64,000 nt of DNA from Pseudosporangium ferrugineum (GTDB lineage: Bacteria; Actinomycetota; Actinomycetes; Mycobacteriales; Micromonosporaceae). The notes beneath the pieces were generated by a model. That model was not told where the DNA came from, did not search any database, and saw nothing but the letters and a program-made list of their open reading frames with translations. The DNA is taken from contig NZ_PVZG01000017.1 in the NCBI RefSeq assembly GCF_003002065.1, forward strand, positions 1 to 64,000, given 5' to 3'. Below are positions 51,497 through 59,992 of this stretch, piece after piece. The translations under genes and the position numbers were made by a program. Numbering within the stretch: the stretch's first letter is position 1; each line of letters begins with the position of its first letter.

Positions 51497-52372
51497 CCCG
51501 AACGCGCGGCGGCAATGCGGCAGCAGCGCGCGCAGCACCGTGCTCTCCTCCTTGCGCCAGACCAGGGCGAGCAGCGCGGAGAGCCCCACGCCGGAGACCG
51601 GGACCGCGGTGAGGTCCGGGTGCTCGCCGGCCATGGAGGCGCTCAGCACCGCCACCCCGAGCCCGCGGGCGGCGAGGCCGGCGACCGCGCCCGGCGCCGT
51701 CGCCTGCAACGCGACCTTCGGCCGCAGCCCCTGAGCGGCGCAGGCCTGGTCGAGCACGCCACGGATCCCGGTGCCCGGGGGCAGGCAGACCATCGGGTAC
51801 GCGCACAGCCCCCGCAACGTCACCTCGCCCCGCGCCGCCAGGGCATGCCCCGCGGGCACCAGCGCGACCAGCCCCTCGCTGACGATGGTGAGCGAGGACA
51901 GGTCCCCGGGCAGCCCGCCGGCCGCCCCGACCAGGGCGAGGTCGACGTGGCCGCCGCGCACGTCCTCCATCAGGACGTCGGAGTTCGCCTCGCTGAGCGC
52001 CACCTCGATCCGCGGGAACGCCCGGTGGAACGACGCCAGCGCCACGAACAGCGGCGTGACCGTGCAACCGGTGACCATGCCGAGCCGGAGCCGGCCGCGG
52101 ACCAGGCCGGTGACCTCGTCGGCGGCCCGGCGTACCGCCTCGGCGGCGGCGAGGGCCTGCCGGGCGTGCGGGAGCGCGGCGGCGCCCGCGGCGGTGAGCC
52201 GGACCATCCGCGAGGAGCGGTCGAACAGGTCGGCGCCGAGTTCCTTCTCGAACTGCCTGATCTGGGCGCTGACCCCGGACTGGGTGATGTGCACGCGCTC
52301 GGCGGCCTTGGTGAAGTTGGCTTCCTCGGCCACGGCGACGAAGTATTCGAGCTGCCGCAGGTCCATGAGCAC
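51491..52372 (-). CDS. LysR-family regulator
   Basis: 293 residues. The HTH starts at MDLRQLEYFVAVAEEANFTKAAERVHITQSGVSAQI, with LGADLFDRSSRMVRLT as the wing and linker. The effector domain (about 90-290) has RLRLGMVTGCTV and GATGLSAL-like patterns. An ATG at 52366 is the alternative start. It is divergent from the SnoaL-like gene with a LysR-type inverted repeat between them. Confidence 0.93.
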   Translation of the reverse strand: MLMDLRQLEYFVAVAEEANFTKAAERVHITQSGVSAQIRQFEKELGADLFDRSSRMVRLTAAGAAALPHARQALAAAEAVRRAADEVTGLVRGRLRLGMVTGCTVTPLFVALASFHRAFPRIEVALSEANSDVLMEDVRGGHVDLALVGAAGGLPGDLSSLTIVSEGLVALVPAGHALAARGEVTLRGLCAYPMVCLPPGTGIRGVLDQACAAQGLRPKVALQATAPGAVAGLAARGLGVAVLSASMAGEHPDLTAVPVSGVGLSALLALVWRKEESTVLRALLPHCRRAFGL

Positions 52373-52377
52373 CGATC

Positions 52378-52397
52378 ATAGTTGGGTCAAGAACTAT
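52378..52397. promoter_or_regulatory. LysR-type binding site
   Basis: ATAGTT-N8-AACTAT, a perfect 6-bp inverted repeat, lies 5 bp upstream of the LysR start and 40 bp before the SnoaL-like gene. The form fits the AT-rich T-N11-A boxes of LysR regulators. Confidence 0.65.
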
Positions 52398-52436
52398 TTG
52401 TTGGACTTGTCGCCCCGGCAGGGGAACCGTGGAGGC

Positions 52437-52805
52437 ATGACCGAACGAGAGAAGGCACGCCGGCCCGAGGACCTGACCCGCCTGTTCGTCGAGCGCGCGA
52501 ACGCGAAGGACGCCGAGGGCCTGTCGTTGCTGTACGAGGAGGACGCCGTCATGGCGTACCCGCCGGGGCGTCAGACCGTCGGGAGGGAGGCTATCCGACG
52601 GCTCTGGGCCGAGGCGCTGCCCCATCTGCCCGGTTTCGAACCGGAGATGCCACTACCCACACTGGTCAGCGGGGATCTGGCGCTGACCTCGACGCCGCCC
52701 AGGGACGGCGCCGGGGCCCGCGCGCAGGTCGTCCGCCGGCAGCCGGACGGCACCTGGCTGCGGGTGCTCGACCAGCCCGAGTTCATCCACCCGGAGCGGG
52801 GCTGA
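52437..52805 (+). CDS. SnoaL/NTF2-like protein
   Basis: 122 residues. RPEDLTRLFVERANAKDAEGLSLLYEEDAVMAYPPGR is the typical first helix pair and strand of the SnoaL-like ketosteroid-isomerase fold, ending in a strand with WLRVLDQPEF. ATG behind GGAGG. The role is unknown; expression is probably controlled by the divergent LysR protein. It converges on the MDR gene with 3 bp between them. Confidence 0.85.
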   Translation: MTEREKARRPEDLTRLFVERANAKDAEGLSLLYEEDAVMAYPPGRQTVGREAIRRLWAEALPHLPGFEPEMPLPTLVSGDLALTSTPPRDGAGARAQVVRRQPDGTWLRVLDQPEFIHPERG

Positions 52806-52808
52806 CCC

Positions 52809-53753
52809 TCAGAAGGTGACGACCATCCGGCGGTCGCGGCGGGACCAGGCGGCGGCGATGTCGTCGAGGCGTACGGTCTCGTGGTCGACCGTGAGCCGGC
52901 CCGCGGCCGCGTGGGCGGCGACCAGCTCGAGCGACGCGGCTCGCTGCGCGGGGGTGAGCGAGTTGTTGGTGTAGCCGAGGATTTGCAACGAGCCGCCCCG
53001 CAGCGTCGCCGAGTCCAGCGGCGCGGTCTCGCCGGCCGAACTGCCCAGGTTGACCAGGCGCCCGCCCGGCCGCAGCGTGCGCAGCGCCGCCGCCGCGGGC
53101 ACGCCGAAGAGCGGATCGAGCACGAGATCGACCGGTCCGTCCGTGGCCGCCCGCAGGTCCGCCGCCAGCTCGGCGACCCCCTGACCGTCCGTCAACGGTA
53201 CGACCGCGGCCGCACCCGCCCGCGCCGCGCGGGCCCGGGCCTGCGGCGAACGGGCGGCCGCCACCACCCGCCGCGCGCCGCAGAGCAGGGCGAGTTGCAC
53301 GGCGGCCTGCCCGACCACCCCGCCCGCACCGAGGACGAGCACCTGCTCCCCGGCCTGCAAGGAGCCCCGCCAGGTCAGCGCCAGGTGCGCGGCGACCGCC
53401 GACAGGCCGAGCGCCGCGATCAGCCCGTGGTCCAGGCCGGGCGGCAGCACGACCGTGTCGGCGGCGCGGACGGTCGCGTACTCGGCCAGGCTGCCGTCGC
53501 CCGGGCGCATGCCCGCGCTGGTCGGGAACCACACGGCCACCCCGTCGTCGCGGACGCCGACGCCCTGCACGCCCGGCACGTACGGGGTCGCCGGCCGGCC
53601 GAAGTAGGACGTGCCGGTGGCGCAGAGCAGGTCGAGGGGGGTGATGGACGCGGCTGTCACCCGTACCCGGAGCTGGTCGTCGCCCGGCACGGGCAGCGGG
53701 CGTTCCCCGACGGCCGGCGCCGCGCCGCACTCGTGGAGCAGCGCGGCGCGCAT
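52809..53753 (-). CDS. MDR-family (quinone reductase/zinc-free alcohol dehydrogenase-like) oxidoreductase
   Basis: 314 residues. An N-terminal GroES-like part (RVRVTAASITPLDLLCATG, VPGVQGVGV) precedes a Rossmann domain with VLVLGAGGVVGQAAVQLAL. The catalytic-zinc Cys/His set is not complete, so it resembles quinone oxidoreductases. The start is fixed by an ATGA overlap with the LigA-like gene. It is the last gene of the catabolic operon. Confidence 0.9.
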   Translation of the reverse strand: MRAALLHECGAAPAVGERPLPVPGDDQLRVRVTAASITPLDLLCATGTSYFGRPATPYVPGVQGVGVRDDGVAVWFPTSAGMRPGDGSLAEYATVRAADTVVLPPGLDHGLIAALGLSAVAAHLALTWRGSLQAGEQVLVLGAGGVVGQAAVQLALLCGARRVVAAARSPQARARAARAGAAAVVPLTDGQGVAELAADLRAATDGPVDLVLDPLFGVPAAAALRTLRPGGRLVNLGSSAGETAPLDSATLRGGSLQILGYTNNSLTPAQRAASLELVAAHAAAGRLTVDHETVRLDDIAAAWSRRDRRMVVTF

Positions 53754-54112
53754 CAGGTCGCGATGTCCGGGTACGGCATCTGGAAGTGGGCGAGCCGCGC
53801 GCCGAACGCCTTCTGGTATTCCAGCGGCCCGTGATCGCGCTCGAACATCGCGATGAACAGGGTCAGCGTCAGGAACGGGTGCGCACCGAGCGCGAAGAGG
53901 GCGACGTGGTCGTGGTTGGCCAGCGCGTCCCGCTCCTCCTCGGTGAAACGCAGCCAGGTCGAGGCCTCGCCGGCGTGGCAGTTGAGCACCGCGTTGGCGC
54001 GCTCGGCCTCCCACCACTCCACGGTCTCGCGGGGCTGCTCGCGGTAGCGCTCGACGAGCTCGGGGTCGCGGTCGATGGTGAACAGGAACTTGTCCACGAG
54101 GTATTTGCTCAT
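53753..54112 (-). CDS. LigA-like small subunit of an extradiol dioxygenase
   Basis: 119 residues, all-helical, of the protocatechuate 4,5-dioxygenase alpha-subunit (LigA) type (KYLVDKFLFTIDRDPELVERY, LTEEERDALANHDHVALFALGAHPFL). In LigAB the small chain closes the active site of the catalytic LigB chain. It is coupled by ATGA to the LigB-like gene upstream and the MDR gene downstream. Confidence 0.86.
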   Translation of the reverse strand: MSKYLVDKFLFTIDRDPELVERYREQPRETVEWWEAERANAVLNCHAGEASTWLRFTEEERDALANHDHVALFALGAHPFLTLTLFIAMFERDHGPLEYQKAFGARLAHFQMPYPDIAT

Positions 54113-54975
54113 GCTGTCGGCACTCCGTTCGGGTACCAGGTGAAGTACGCCTCCATGGTGTGGAACAGGTCGAGGCTGTCCACGTAGTCGGCCTTCCGGC
54201 CGGCGCCGGCGACGCCCATCATCAGCATGAAGTCCATGAAGCCGTGGGTCGCGTTGCCGGGGGAGTGCAGGCTGTCCAGGGTCACCTCGGCGAGGCAGCG
54301 GTCCAGGTCGCCGGTGGCGATCCACTCGACGGCCTTCCGGTCGAACTCGGGGTCGGGACCGTGCGGGCCGAACTGCCGGGGGCCGCCCAGCTCCAGGGAG
54401 AGGTGGCCGGTGCCGATGATCGCCACGCGCAGGTGGCTGGGCCACGACTCGACGATCTCCCGGATCGCCTGGCCGAGCTGCACGAAGCGCTTCGGCTGGG
54501 GCAGCGGCGGGGCGAAGATGTTGGTGTAGATCGGCACGATCGGCAGGTCCGCCTCGGGCCGCAGCGTGATGATCGGGCAGGTCACGCTGTGGTCGATCCG
54601 CAGCTCGTTGCTGAATGCCAGGTCGAAGCCTTCGTCCAGGCCGGCCCGCAGGATGTGCGCGGACAGGTCCTCCTGGCCCTTGAGCAGCATTTTCGGCAGG
54701 CCGAACTCGCGCTCCTCGTTGTACCAGTTGGCGTCGTAGAAGGGCGCCTTGCCGACGAGGAACTGCGGCATGTTGTCCAGCCACAGCTGGTGGAAATGGT
54801 CGGAGCCGACCATGACCAGCACGTCGGGCCTCGCCCGGGTCAGCGTCTCCCGGAAGCCGGTGATCTTGCGGACCCACTCGTCGGCGAACGGCGGGCGGTC
54901 CTCGCCGGTCGCCGTGCTGGCACGGTAGTAGAACGGATGGTGGGTGGAGGCGATCACCGCTACGACGGTGGCCAT
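54109..54975 (-). CDS. LigB-like catalytic subunit of an extradiol (class III) dioxygenase
   Basis: 288 residues. The Fe(II)-site His residues are in IASTHHPFYYRAS (residues 12-13) and GSDHFHQLW (about 59-61), with the general-acid region IGTGHLSLELGG near 190. It cleaves an aromatic ring next to a hydroxyl pair in known family members. The presence of a LigA-like partner and CoA-dependent enzymes suggests a meta-type route. The actual substrate is unknown. Confidence 0.9.
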   Translation of the reverse strand: MATVVAVIASTHHPFYYRASTATGEDRPPFADEWVRKITGFRETLTRARPDVLVMVGSDHFHQLWLDNMPQFLVGKAPFYDANWYNEEREFGLPKMLLKGQEDLSAHILRAGLDEGFDLAFSNELRIDHSVTCPIITLRPEADLPIVPIYTNIFAPPLPQPKRFVQLGQAIREIVESWPSHLRVAIIGTGHLSLELGGPRQFGPHGPDPEFDRKAVEWIATGDLDRCLAEVTLDSLHSPGNATHGFMDFMLMMGVAGAGRKADYVDSLDLFHTMEAYFTWYPNGVPTA

Positions 54976-54986
54976 TCTGGCTCCCC

Positions 54987-55763
54987 TCAGTCTTCTTCGT
55001 AGACCGCGTTGCGGTCGACCGTCAGGTAGATGTCCATGCCGAGCGGCTTGCGGCGTTCCTCGGCCAGGTGCCCGAGCAGGCCGGCCGCGCGGGCCAGCAG
55101 GGCGAAGCCGCGCAGCAGGTCCACCGGCAGGCCCAGGTCGGCGAGGGCGGCGCCGCAGACCCCGGCGCCGTTCAGCGGCAGCGTCCGGTTCAGCACCTGC
55201 GGGTGGACGCGCCCGATCGCCTCGAACAGTCGCAGGTGGGGACCCTTGAGGCCCTCCTCCTCCGCGATCCGCAGCAGGACCGGCGTACGCGGGTCCCCGG
55301 TCTTGTGCACGGGGTGACCGAGGCCCGGGACGAACCGCTTTCCCTCGCGCGCCCTGCGCACCGCGTCGAGCGCGACCGCGTCGTAGTCCGGGTCGGGCCC
55401 GGCGTCGCGCAGCGTCTCGTGCAGGAACCGCCCGCAGTCCTCGGTCACGCCGAGGAAGCGCGAGCCGCCGCCGAGCAGCCCGGCGGCGAGCGCGCCCTGG
55501 ATCGACTCGGGGGCGCTCAGGTACGTCAGGCGGGCCGCGATCGCGGTCGGCGTGAACCCGTGATCGGCCAGCGCCACCAGCACGGCCTCGAAGACCCGTG
55601 TCTCGCCCGGCGTCGGCCGTCGACCGGCCACCAGCCAGTACGCCAGCTCCCCGAAGCCCACCTTGCCCATCAGGTCGGCGGCGAGGTCCTGCCCCAGCAG
55701 CCGGATGTGGGTCTCGTCGGACGTACCGATCGAGGTGGGGAAGCTCAGTCCTCCATCAGCCAC
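54987..55763 (-). CDS. Citrate synthase-like protein (citryl-CoA lyase type)
   Basis: 258 residues, shorter than citrate synthase (about 370-430). The fold signature includes GFGELAYWLVAGRRPTPGE, the catalytic-site GLGHPVHKTGDPRTPVL and PLNGAGVCGAALADLGLP. Short proteins of this type are annotated as citryl-CoA lyases, which cleave a 3-hydroxyacyl-CoA. Next to a CaiB CoA-transferase it would split a CoA-activated ring-cleavage product (inference). It overlaps the CaiB gene by 19 bp. Confidence 0.85.
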   Translation of the reverse strand: MADGGLSFPTSIGTSDETHIRLLGQDLAADLMGKVGFGELAYWLVAGRRPTPGETRVFEAVLVALADHGFTPTAIAARLTYLSAPESIQGALAAGLLGGGSRFLGVTEDCGRFLHETLRDAGPDPDYDAVALDAVRRAREGKRFVPGLGHPVHKTGDPRTPVLLRIAEEEGLKGPHLRLFEAIGRVHPQVLNRTLPLNGAGVCGAALADLGLPVDLLRGFALLARAAGLLGHLAEERRKPLGMDIYLTVDRNAVYEED

Positions 55764-56869
55764 GCGCGGATCTCCTCACCGTGTTCGTCCAGGCCGGGTG
55801 GCGGCAGGCGGTAGCCCGCCGGGGTGTCCGAGAACGTGATCGGGTTGCGGACGCCGGGCACGCCGCCGACGTCGACCACCGGGTCCAGGCCGAGCTCCTC
55901 GGCGAGGGCCACGCCGCCGTCGATCGTGTTGATCGGGGCGCAGGGGACGCCGGCCGCGAGCAGCTCGCGGAACCACTCGTCCTTGGTGCGCTTGCTCAGC
56001 CGCTCGACCAGCAGGGGGCGCAGTTCCTCGCGGTTGGCCGTACGGTCCTGGTTGCGCCCGAAGCGCGGGTCGTCCGGCAGGCCGGGCAGGTCGAGCACCT
56101 GGCACAGCTTGCGGAACTGCCCGTCGTTGCCGGCGATGACGATCAGCTCGCCGTCCGAGGTGGGCAGCGGCTCGTACGGGAACAGGCTCGGGTGCGCGTT
56201 GCCCATCCGGAACGGGACCGTGCCGCCGGCGACGTACCCGCTGGAGTGGTTGACCAGGCCGGACAGGGCCGACGACAGCAGGTTGACCTCGACGTGCTGG
56301 CCGGCGCCGGTGCCCGCCCGGTGGTGCAACGCGGCCAGGATGCCGATGTTGGCGTGCAGCCCGGCCATGACGTCGAAGACCGAGATGCCGGCCCGGTACG
56401 GCGGCCCGTCCGGATCCCCGGTGAGGCTCATCAGCCCCGAGATCGCCTGCACCATGAGGTCGTAGCCGGGGTAGTTCGCGCCCGCGCCGGTGCCGAAGCC
56501 GCTGATCGAGGCGTACACGATCCCCGGGTTGGCGGCGGTGACCGTGTCGTAGTCGAGCCCGAAGCGCCGCAGTCCGCCGGGCCGGAAGTTCTCGATCATG
56601 ACGTCGGCCCGGTGCGCGAGCCGCTGCGCGACCCGCACGTCGGCCGGGTCCTTGAGGTCGAGCGCGATCGAGCGCTTGTTGCGGTTGATGCCGAGGTAGT
56701 AGGTGGAGATCCCGTCGCGGACCGGCGGCATCCAGGTGCGGGTGTCGTCGCCGCCGGGGCTCTCGACCTTGACGACGGTGGCGCCGAGGTCGGCGAGCAG
56801 CATCGTCGCGTACGGGCCGGCGAGGATCCGGGAGAAGTCCGCGACGAGCAGTCCGTCCAGTGCGCCCAT
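55745..56869 (-). CDS. CaiB/BaiF-type (class III) CoA-transferase
   Basis: 374 residues. DFSRILAGPYATMLLADLGATVVKVE and NRNKRSIALDLKDP are the family start, with the catalytic Asp expected after YDLMVQAISGLMSLTGDP. It is the first gene of the minus-strand catabolic operon, behind a promoter with TTGACA, 17 nt, AAAACT. It would put CoA on a carboxylic acid, feeding the citryl-CoA-lyase-like enzyme. Confidence 0.93.
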   Translation of the reverse strand: MGALDGLLVADFSRILAGPYATMLLADLGATVVKVESPGGDDTRTWMPPVRDGISTYYLGINRNKRSIALDLKDPADVRVAQRLAHRADVMIENFRPGGLRRFGLDYDTVTAANPGIVYASISGFGTGAGANYPGYDLMVQAISGLMSLTGDPDGPPYRAGISVFDVMAGLHANIGILAALHHRAGTGAGQHVEVNLLSSALSGLVNHSSGYVAGGTVPFRMGNAHPSLFPYEPLPTSDGELIVIAGNDGQFRKLCQVLDLPGLPDDPRFGRNQDRTANREELRPLLVERLSKRTKDEWFRELLAAGVPCAPINTIDGGVALAEELGLDPVVDVGGVPGVRNPITFSDTPAGYRLPPPGLDEHGEEIRAWLMED

Positions 56870-56889
56870 GGGCCGCCTTTCGGGTAGGT

Positions 56890-57033
56890 GTCCGTCTGGC
56901 GGACAGACGTCCGCGTCTTCGACAGTTTTGACCGACGGATCTGAGCTGTCAATGGTGACCTAGCCGAAACATGCCCTTGACATGCGCCGGTGACCCGCAA
57001 CACACTGGCGCCGACGCTGACCGCCAGACGGAC
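56890..57033. promoter_or_regulatory. IclR-type divergent promoter with 13-nt inverted repeats
   Basis: GTCCGTCTGGCGG (56890-56902) and its exact reverse complement CCGCCAGACGGAC (57021-57033) flank the divergent CaiB and amidohydrolase promoters. For CaiB: -35 TTGACA (56947-56952) and -10 AAAACT (56924-56929) on the minus strand, spacing 17. For the amidohydrolase: TTGACA (56977-56982), spacing 18, then CACACT. Likely operators of the IclR protein encoded downstream. Confidence 0.65.
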
Positions 57034-57061
57034 GGGTGTCCGCCGGGCTCGAAGGAGAGCG

Positions 57062-58492
57062 ATGAGCGAGTCTGTTCTTTTCCGCAACGGCACCGTCCTG
57101 ACCATGGACGACCGGCACACCGTCCTCACCGGCGCCGACGTGCTGATCGTCGGCGAGCGCATCGCCGAGGTCGGGCCGAACCTCACCGCGCCCGAGGGCG
57201 CCACCGTCATCGACGCCGCCGGCGGCATCGTCATGCCCGGGATGATCGACACCCACCGGCACATGTGGCAGACCGCGATGCGCGGCTACGGCGCCGACTG
57301 GACCCTCACCCAGTACTTCGTCTGGTACTACCTCGAATCCGGCAAGCTGTTCCGCCCCGAGGACGTGTACGCTGGCAACCTGCTCGCCGCCCTCGAGGCG
57401 ATCGACGCCGGCGTCACCACCACCGTGGACTGGTCCCACGGCCTGCAGACCAGCCAGCACGCCGACGCCGCGGTCGACGCGCTCCAGGCGGTGCCGGGGC
57501 GGTTCGTGCTCGCGTACGGCAACATCCAGCAGGGGCCGTGGGAGTGGGCGACCAGCCCGGAGTTCCGCGACTTCGTCAACCGGCGGATGTCCGGCGGCAA
57601 CGACATGCTCGGCTTCCAGATGGCCTTCGACGTCACCGGCGACCCGGCGTTCCCCGAGAAGGCGGCGTTCGAGGTGGCGCGGGAGCTGGGCGTACCGGTC
57701 ACCACGCACGCCGGCGTCTGGGGCGCGACCAACGACGACGGCATCCGCCTGATGCACGAGAACGGCTTCATGACCCCGCAGACCGTGTACGTGCACGCGG
57801 CGACGCTCACCCACGACTCGTACCACCGCATCGCGGCGACCGGCGGCTCGGTGTCCGTATCGACGGAGAGCGAGCAGAGCGCCGGCCAGGGCTACCCGCC
57901 CACCTGGACGCTGCGCGACCACGGCATCCCGGTGTCGCTGTCCATGGATACCAGCGTCTGGTGGAGCGGCGACCTGTTCTCCGCGATGCGCACGACGCTG
58001 GGCGCGGACCGGTCGCGGGAGCACATGGAGGCGCACGGGCGGGCCGAGACGGTCACCCACGTGCACCTGCGCGCCGAGCAGGTCGTCGACTGGGCCACCC
58101 GCGGCGGCAGCAGGGCGCTCGGCCTCGACTCGGTCGTCGGCAGCCTGGAGGCCGGCAAGAAGGCCGACGTGGTGCTGCTCAAGAACGAGCACTCGCCGGT
58201 GATGACGCCGATCCTGCACCCGTACGGGCACGTCGCGTTCCAGGCGCAGCGCGGCGACGTCGACACCGTGGTGATCAACGGGCGGATCGTGAAGCGGGAC
58301 GGCCGGCTGGTCGGGGTGGACCTCGCCGCGGCCCGCGACGCCGTCGGCCGCACGATCGAGCACCTCCGCTCGACGATGGGCGAGGAGGCCTGGCTCAAGG
58401 GCATGAACCCGGACATCCCGGAAACGAAGGTGATGGACAACCCGTACACCTACACCGAGTGGGACGCCGGCTCGGCGCAGTGGAAGCATTGA
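57062..58492 (+). CDS. Amidohydrolase-superfamily hydrolase (ATZ/TRZ-like)
   Basis: 476 residues. The metal site is built from IDTHRHMW (HxH), the His in VTTHAGVW, a second His in YVHAATLTHDS and the Asp in SMDTSVWW. This is the mononuclear arrangement of cytosine deaminase/TRZ-type enzymes that hydrolyse C-N or C-Cl bonds on rings. ATG behind GAAGGAG. It could supply the ring compound cleaved by the divergent dioxygenase (inference). The IclR gene follows after 3 bp. Confidence 0.9.
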   Translation: MSESVLFRNGTVLTMDDRHTVLTGADVLIVGERIAEVGPNLTAPEGATVIDAAGGIVMPGMIDTHRHMWQTAMRGYGADWTLTQYFVWYYLESGKLFRPEDVYAGNLLAALEAIDAGVTTTVDWSHGLQTSQHADAAVDALQAVPGRFVLAYGNIQQGPWEWATSPEFRDFVNRRMSGGNDMLGFQMAFDVTGDPAFPEKAAFEVARELGVPVTTHAGVWGATNDDGIRLMHENGFMTPQTVYVHAATLTHDSYHRIAATGGSVSVSTESEQSAGQGYPPTWTLRDHGIPVSLSMDTSVWWSGDLFSAMRTTLGADRSREHMEAHGRAETVTHVHLRAEQVVDWATRGGSRALGLDSVVGSLEAGKKADVVLLKNEHSPVMTPILHPYGHVAFQAQRGDVDTVVINGRIVKRDGRLVGVDLAAARDAVGRTIEHLRSTMGEEAWLKGMNPDIPETKVMDNPYTYTEWDAGSAQWKH

Positions 58493-58495
58493 CGC

Positions 58496-59293
58496 GTGCC
58501 ACGCGAAGCCGGACCTGACTTCATCGAGGCCCTCGCGCGCGGTCTGGACGTGCTGCGCAGCTTCCGGCCGGGCCGCCGGGTGTCGACGCTGAGCGAGATC
58601 GCCGCCGACACCGGGCTGGCCCGGCCCACGGTCCGCCGGATCCTGCTCACCCTCACCGAGCTGGGCTACGTGCGTGCGGAGGACCGCGGCTACGCGCTCA
58701 CGCCGCGGGTGCTCGAGCTCGGCATGGCGTACGTGAACAGCCTCGACATGTGGGAGATCGCCCGCCCGCACATGGAACGGCTGGTGGCGCGGACCAACGA
58801 GTCCAGCTCGATGGCGCAGCTCGACGGCTCGGACATCGTGTACGTGGCGCGGGTCGCCGTACCCAAGATCGTGACCCTGTCGGTGGGCATCGGCACCCGC
58901 TTCCCCGCCGCGGCGACCTCGATGGGCAAGGTGCTGCTCGCCGCCCTGGCCCCGGCCGAGCTGGACGCCGTGCTGGCCCAGCCGGGGCGCTCCGGCATCG
59001 ACGCCCGCTGGCGCCCGGACCGCGACGACCTCGAACGGTCGCTGCGGGAGGTGCGGGCCAAGGGCTGGGCGCTGGCCGACCAGGACCTCGCCCTCGGCAT
59101 CCGGTCGATCGCCACCGGCGTGCGCAACGGCGACGGCCGGGTGGTGGCGGCGATCAACGTCACCGTGCACGCGGCGGAGACGTCTGTCGATAAGTTGACA
59201 GGGGAGTACCTGCCCCTGCTCCTGCAAGCGGCGGCGGAAATAAGCCACGACTGGGCGTTGCGGGATACCGCACCGCTCGTGGTCCGCGCCTGA
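58496..59293 (+). CDS. IclR-family regulator
   Basis: 265 residues. The winged HTH is at about 10-75 (FIEALARGLDVLRSFRPGRRVSTLSEIAADTGLARPTVRRILLTL). The GAF-like effector domain carries SSMAQLDGSDIVYVARV, FPAAATSMGKVLLAAL and the conserved DQDLALGIRSIA. The PcaR/PobR-like type often controls aromatic catabolism. GTG start. The 13-nt inverted repeats in the divergent promoter are its likely sites. Confidence 0.93.
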   Translation: MPREAGPDFIEALARGLDVLRSFRPGRRVSTLSEIAADTGLARPTVRRILLTLTELGYVRAEDRGYALTPRVLELGMAYVNSLDMWEIARPHMERLVARTNESSSMAQLDGSDIVYVARVAVPKIVTLSVGIGTRFPAAATSMGKVLLAALAPAELDAVLAQPGRSGIDARWRPDRDDLERSLREVRAKGWALADQDLALGIRSIATGVRNGDGRVVAAINVTVHAAETSVDKLTGEYLPLLLQAAAEISHDWALRDTAPLVVRA

Positions 59294-59366
59294 GGGGGTT
59301 CACTCACTCCTTTATGAAGGCCCGCCTACTGGCAGGAACCGGGTGCTTACGGGCAGGATCGGGCCC

Positions 59367-59978
59367 ATGACGACCCCCGGCCGCCTGCCCTACCCGATCA
59401 CGCTCCCCGGGGACGGCATCACCTTGCGCGAGTGGCGGGACGAGGACCTCGACGAGCTGGTGGCGATGCTCGACGAGCCCGACATCGCCCGGTGGACCCC
59501 GATGCCGTCGCCGTTCGACCTCGAGGCGGGGGTGGCGTACCTGAAACGCGCCCGTCAGGGCCGCCTCAGCGGGCAGCGCCTCCAGCTCGCGATCACCCTC
59601 GACGGCGGCAAGCCGCTGGGCGAGGTGCTGCTCTTCGGCGTCGACGCCGGCCTGCGGGAGGCCGAGCTGGGCTACCTGGTGGGCGTGCACCATCGCCGGC
59701 GCGGGCTCGCCAGCGCCGCGCTCTCCCTGCTTTCCGGGTACGCCCGCGGCACGCTCGGCCTCAGCCGCCTGCTCCTGCGCATCGACCCGGCCAACACGGC
59801 GAGCACCTCCGTGGCCCGGCGCTGCGGCTACCGGCTCACCGGCGAGCCGCCGATCCTGCAGGAGGGCCCGTACGGCCCCAGCAGCCTCGACACCTGGGAG
59901 CTGGTCTCGGCGGGCGGCGGCAGCCGGAAGGAACGGCTGAGAAATGTCGCAGCCCGGCGGTACGGTCGTCGCAACTGA
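59367..59978 (+). CDS. GNAT N-acetyltransferase
   Basis: 203 residues of the RimJ/RimL-like group: ITLREWRDEDLDELVAMLDEPDIARWTPMP at the start, AELGYLVGVHHRRRGLASAAL as the acetyl-CoA site, and NTASTSVARRCGYRLTGE near the end. The ATG at 59367 (MTTPGRLP) follows a short upstream in-frame start at 59343. The acceptor is unknown. The AlkZ-like gene follows after 14 bp. Confidence 0.9.
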   Translation: MTTPGRLPYPITLPGDGITLREWRDEDLDELVAMLDEPDIARWTPMPSPFDLEAGVAYLKRARQGRLSGQRLQLAITLDGGKPLGEVLLFGVDAGLREAELGYLVGVHHRRRGLASAALSLLSGYARGTLGLSRLLLRIDPANTASTSVARRCGYRLTGEPPILQEGPYGPSSLDTWELVSAGGGSRKERLRNVAARRYGRRN

Positions 59979-59992
59979 CGCCGGAGGTGGCC

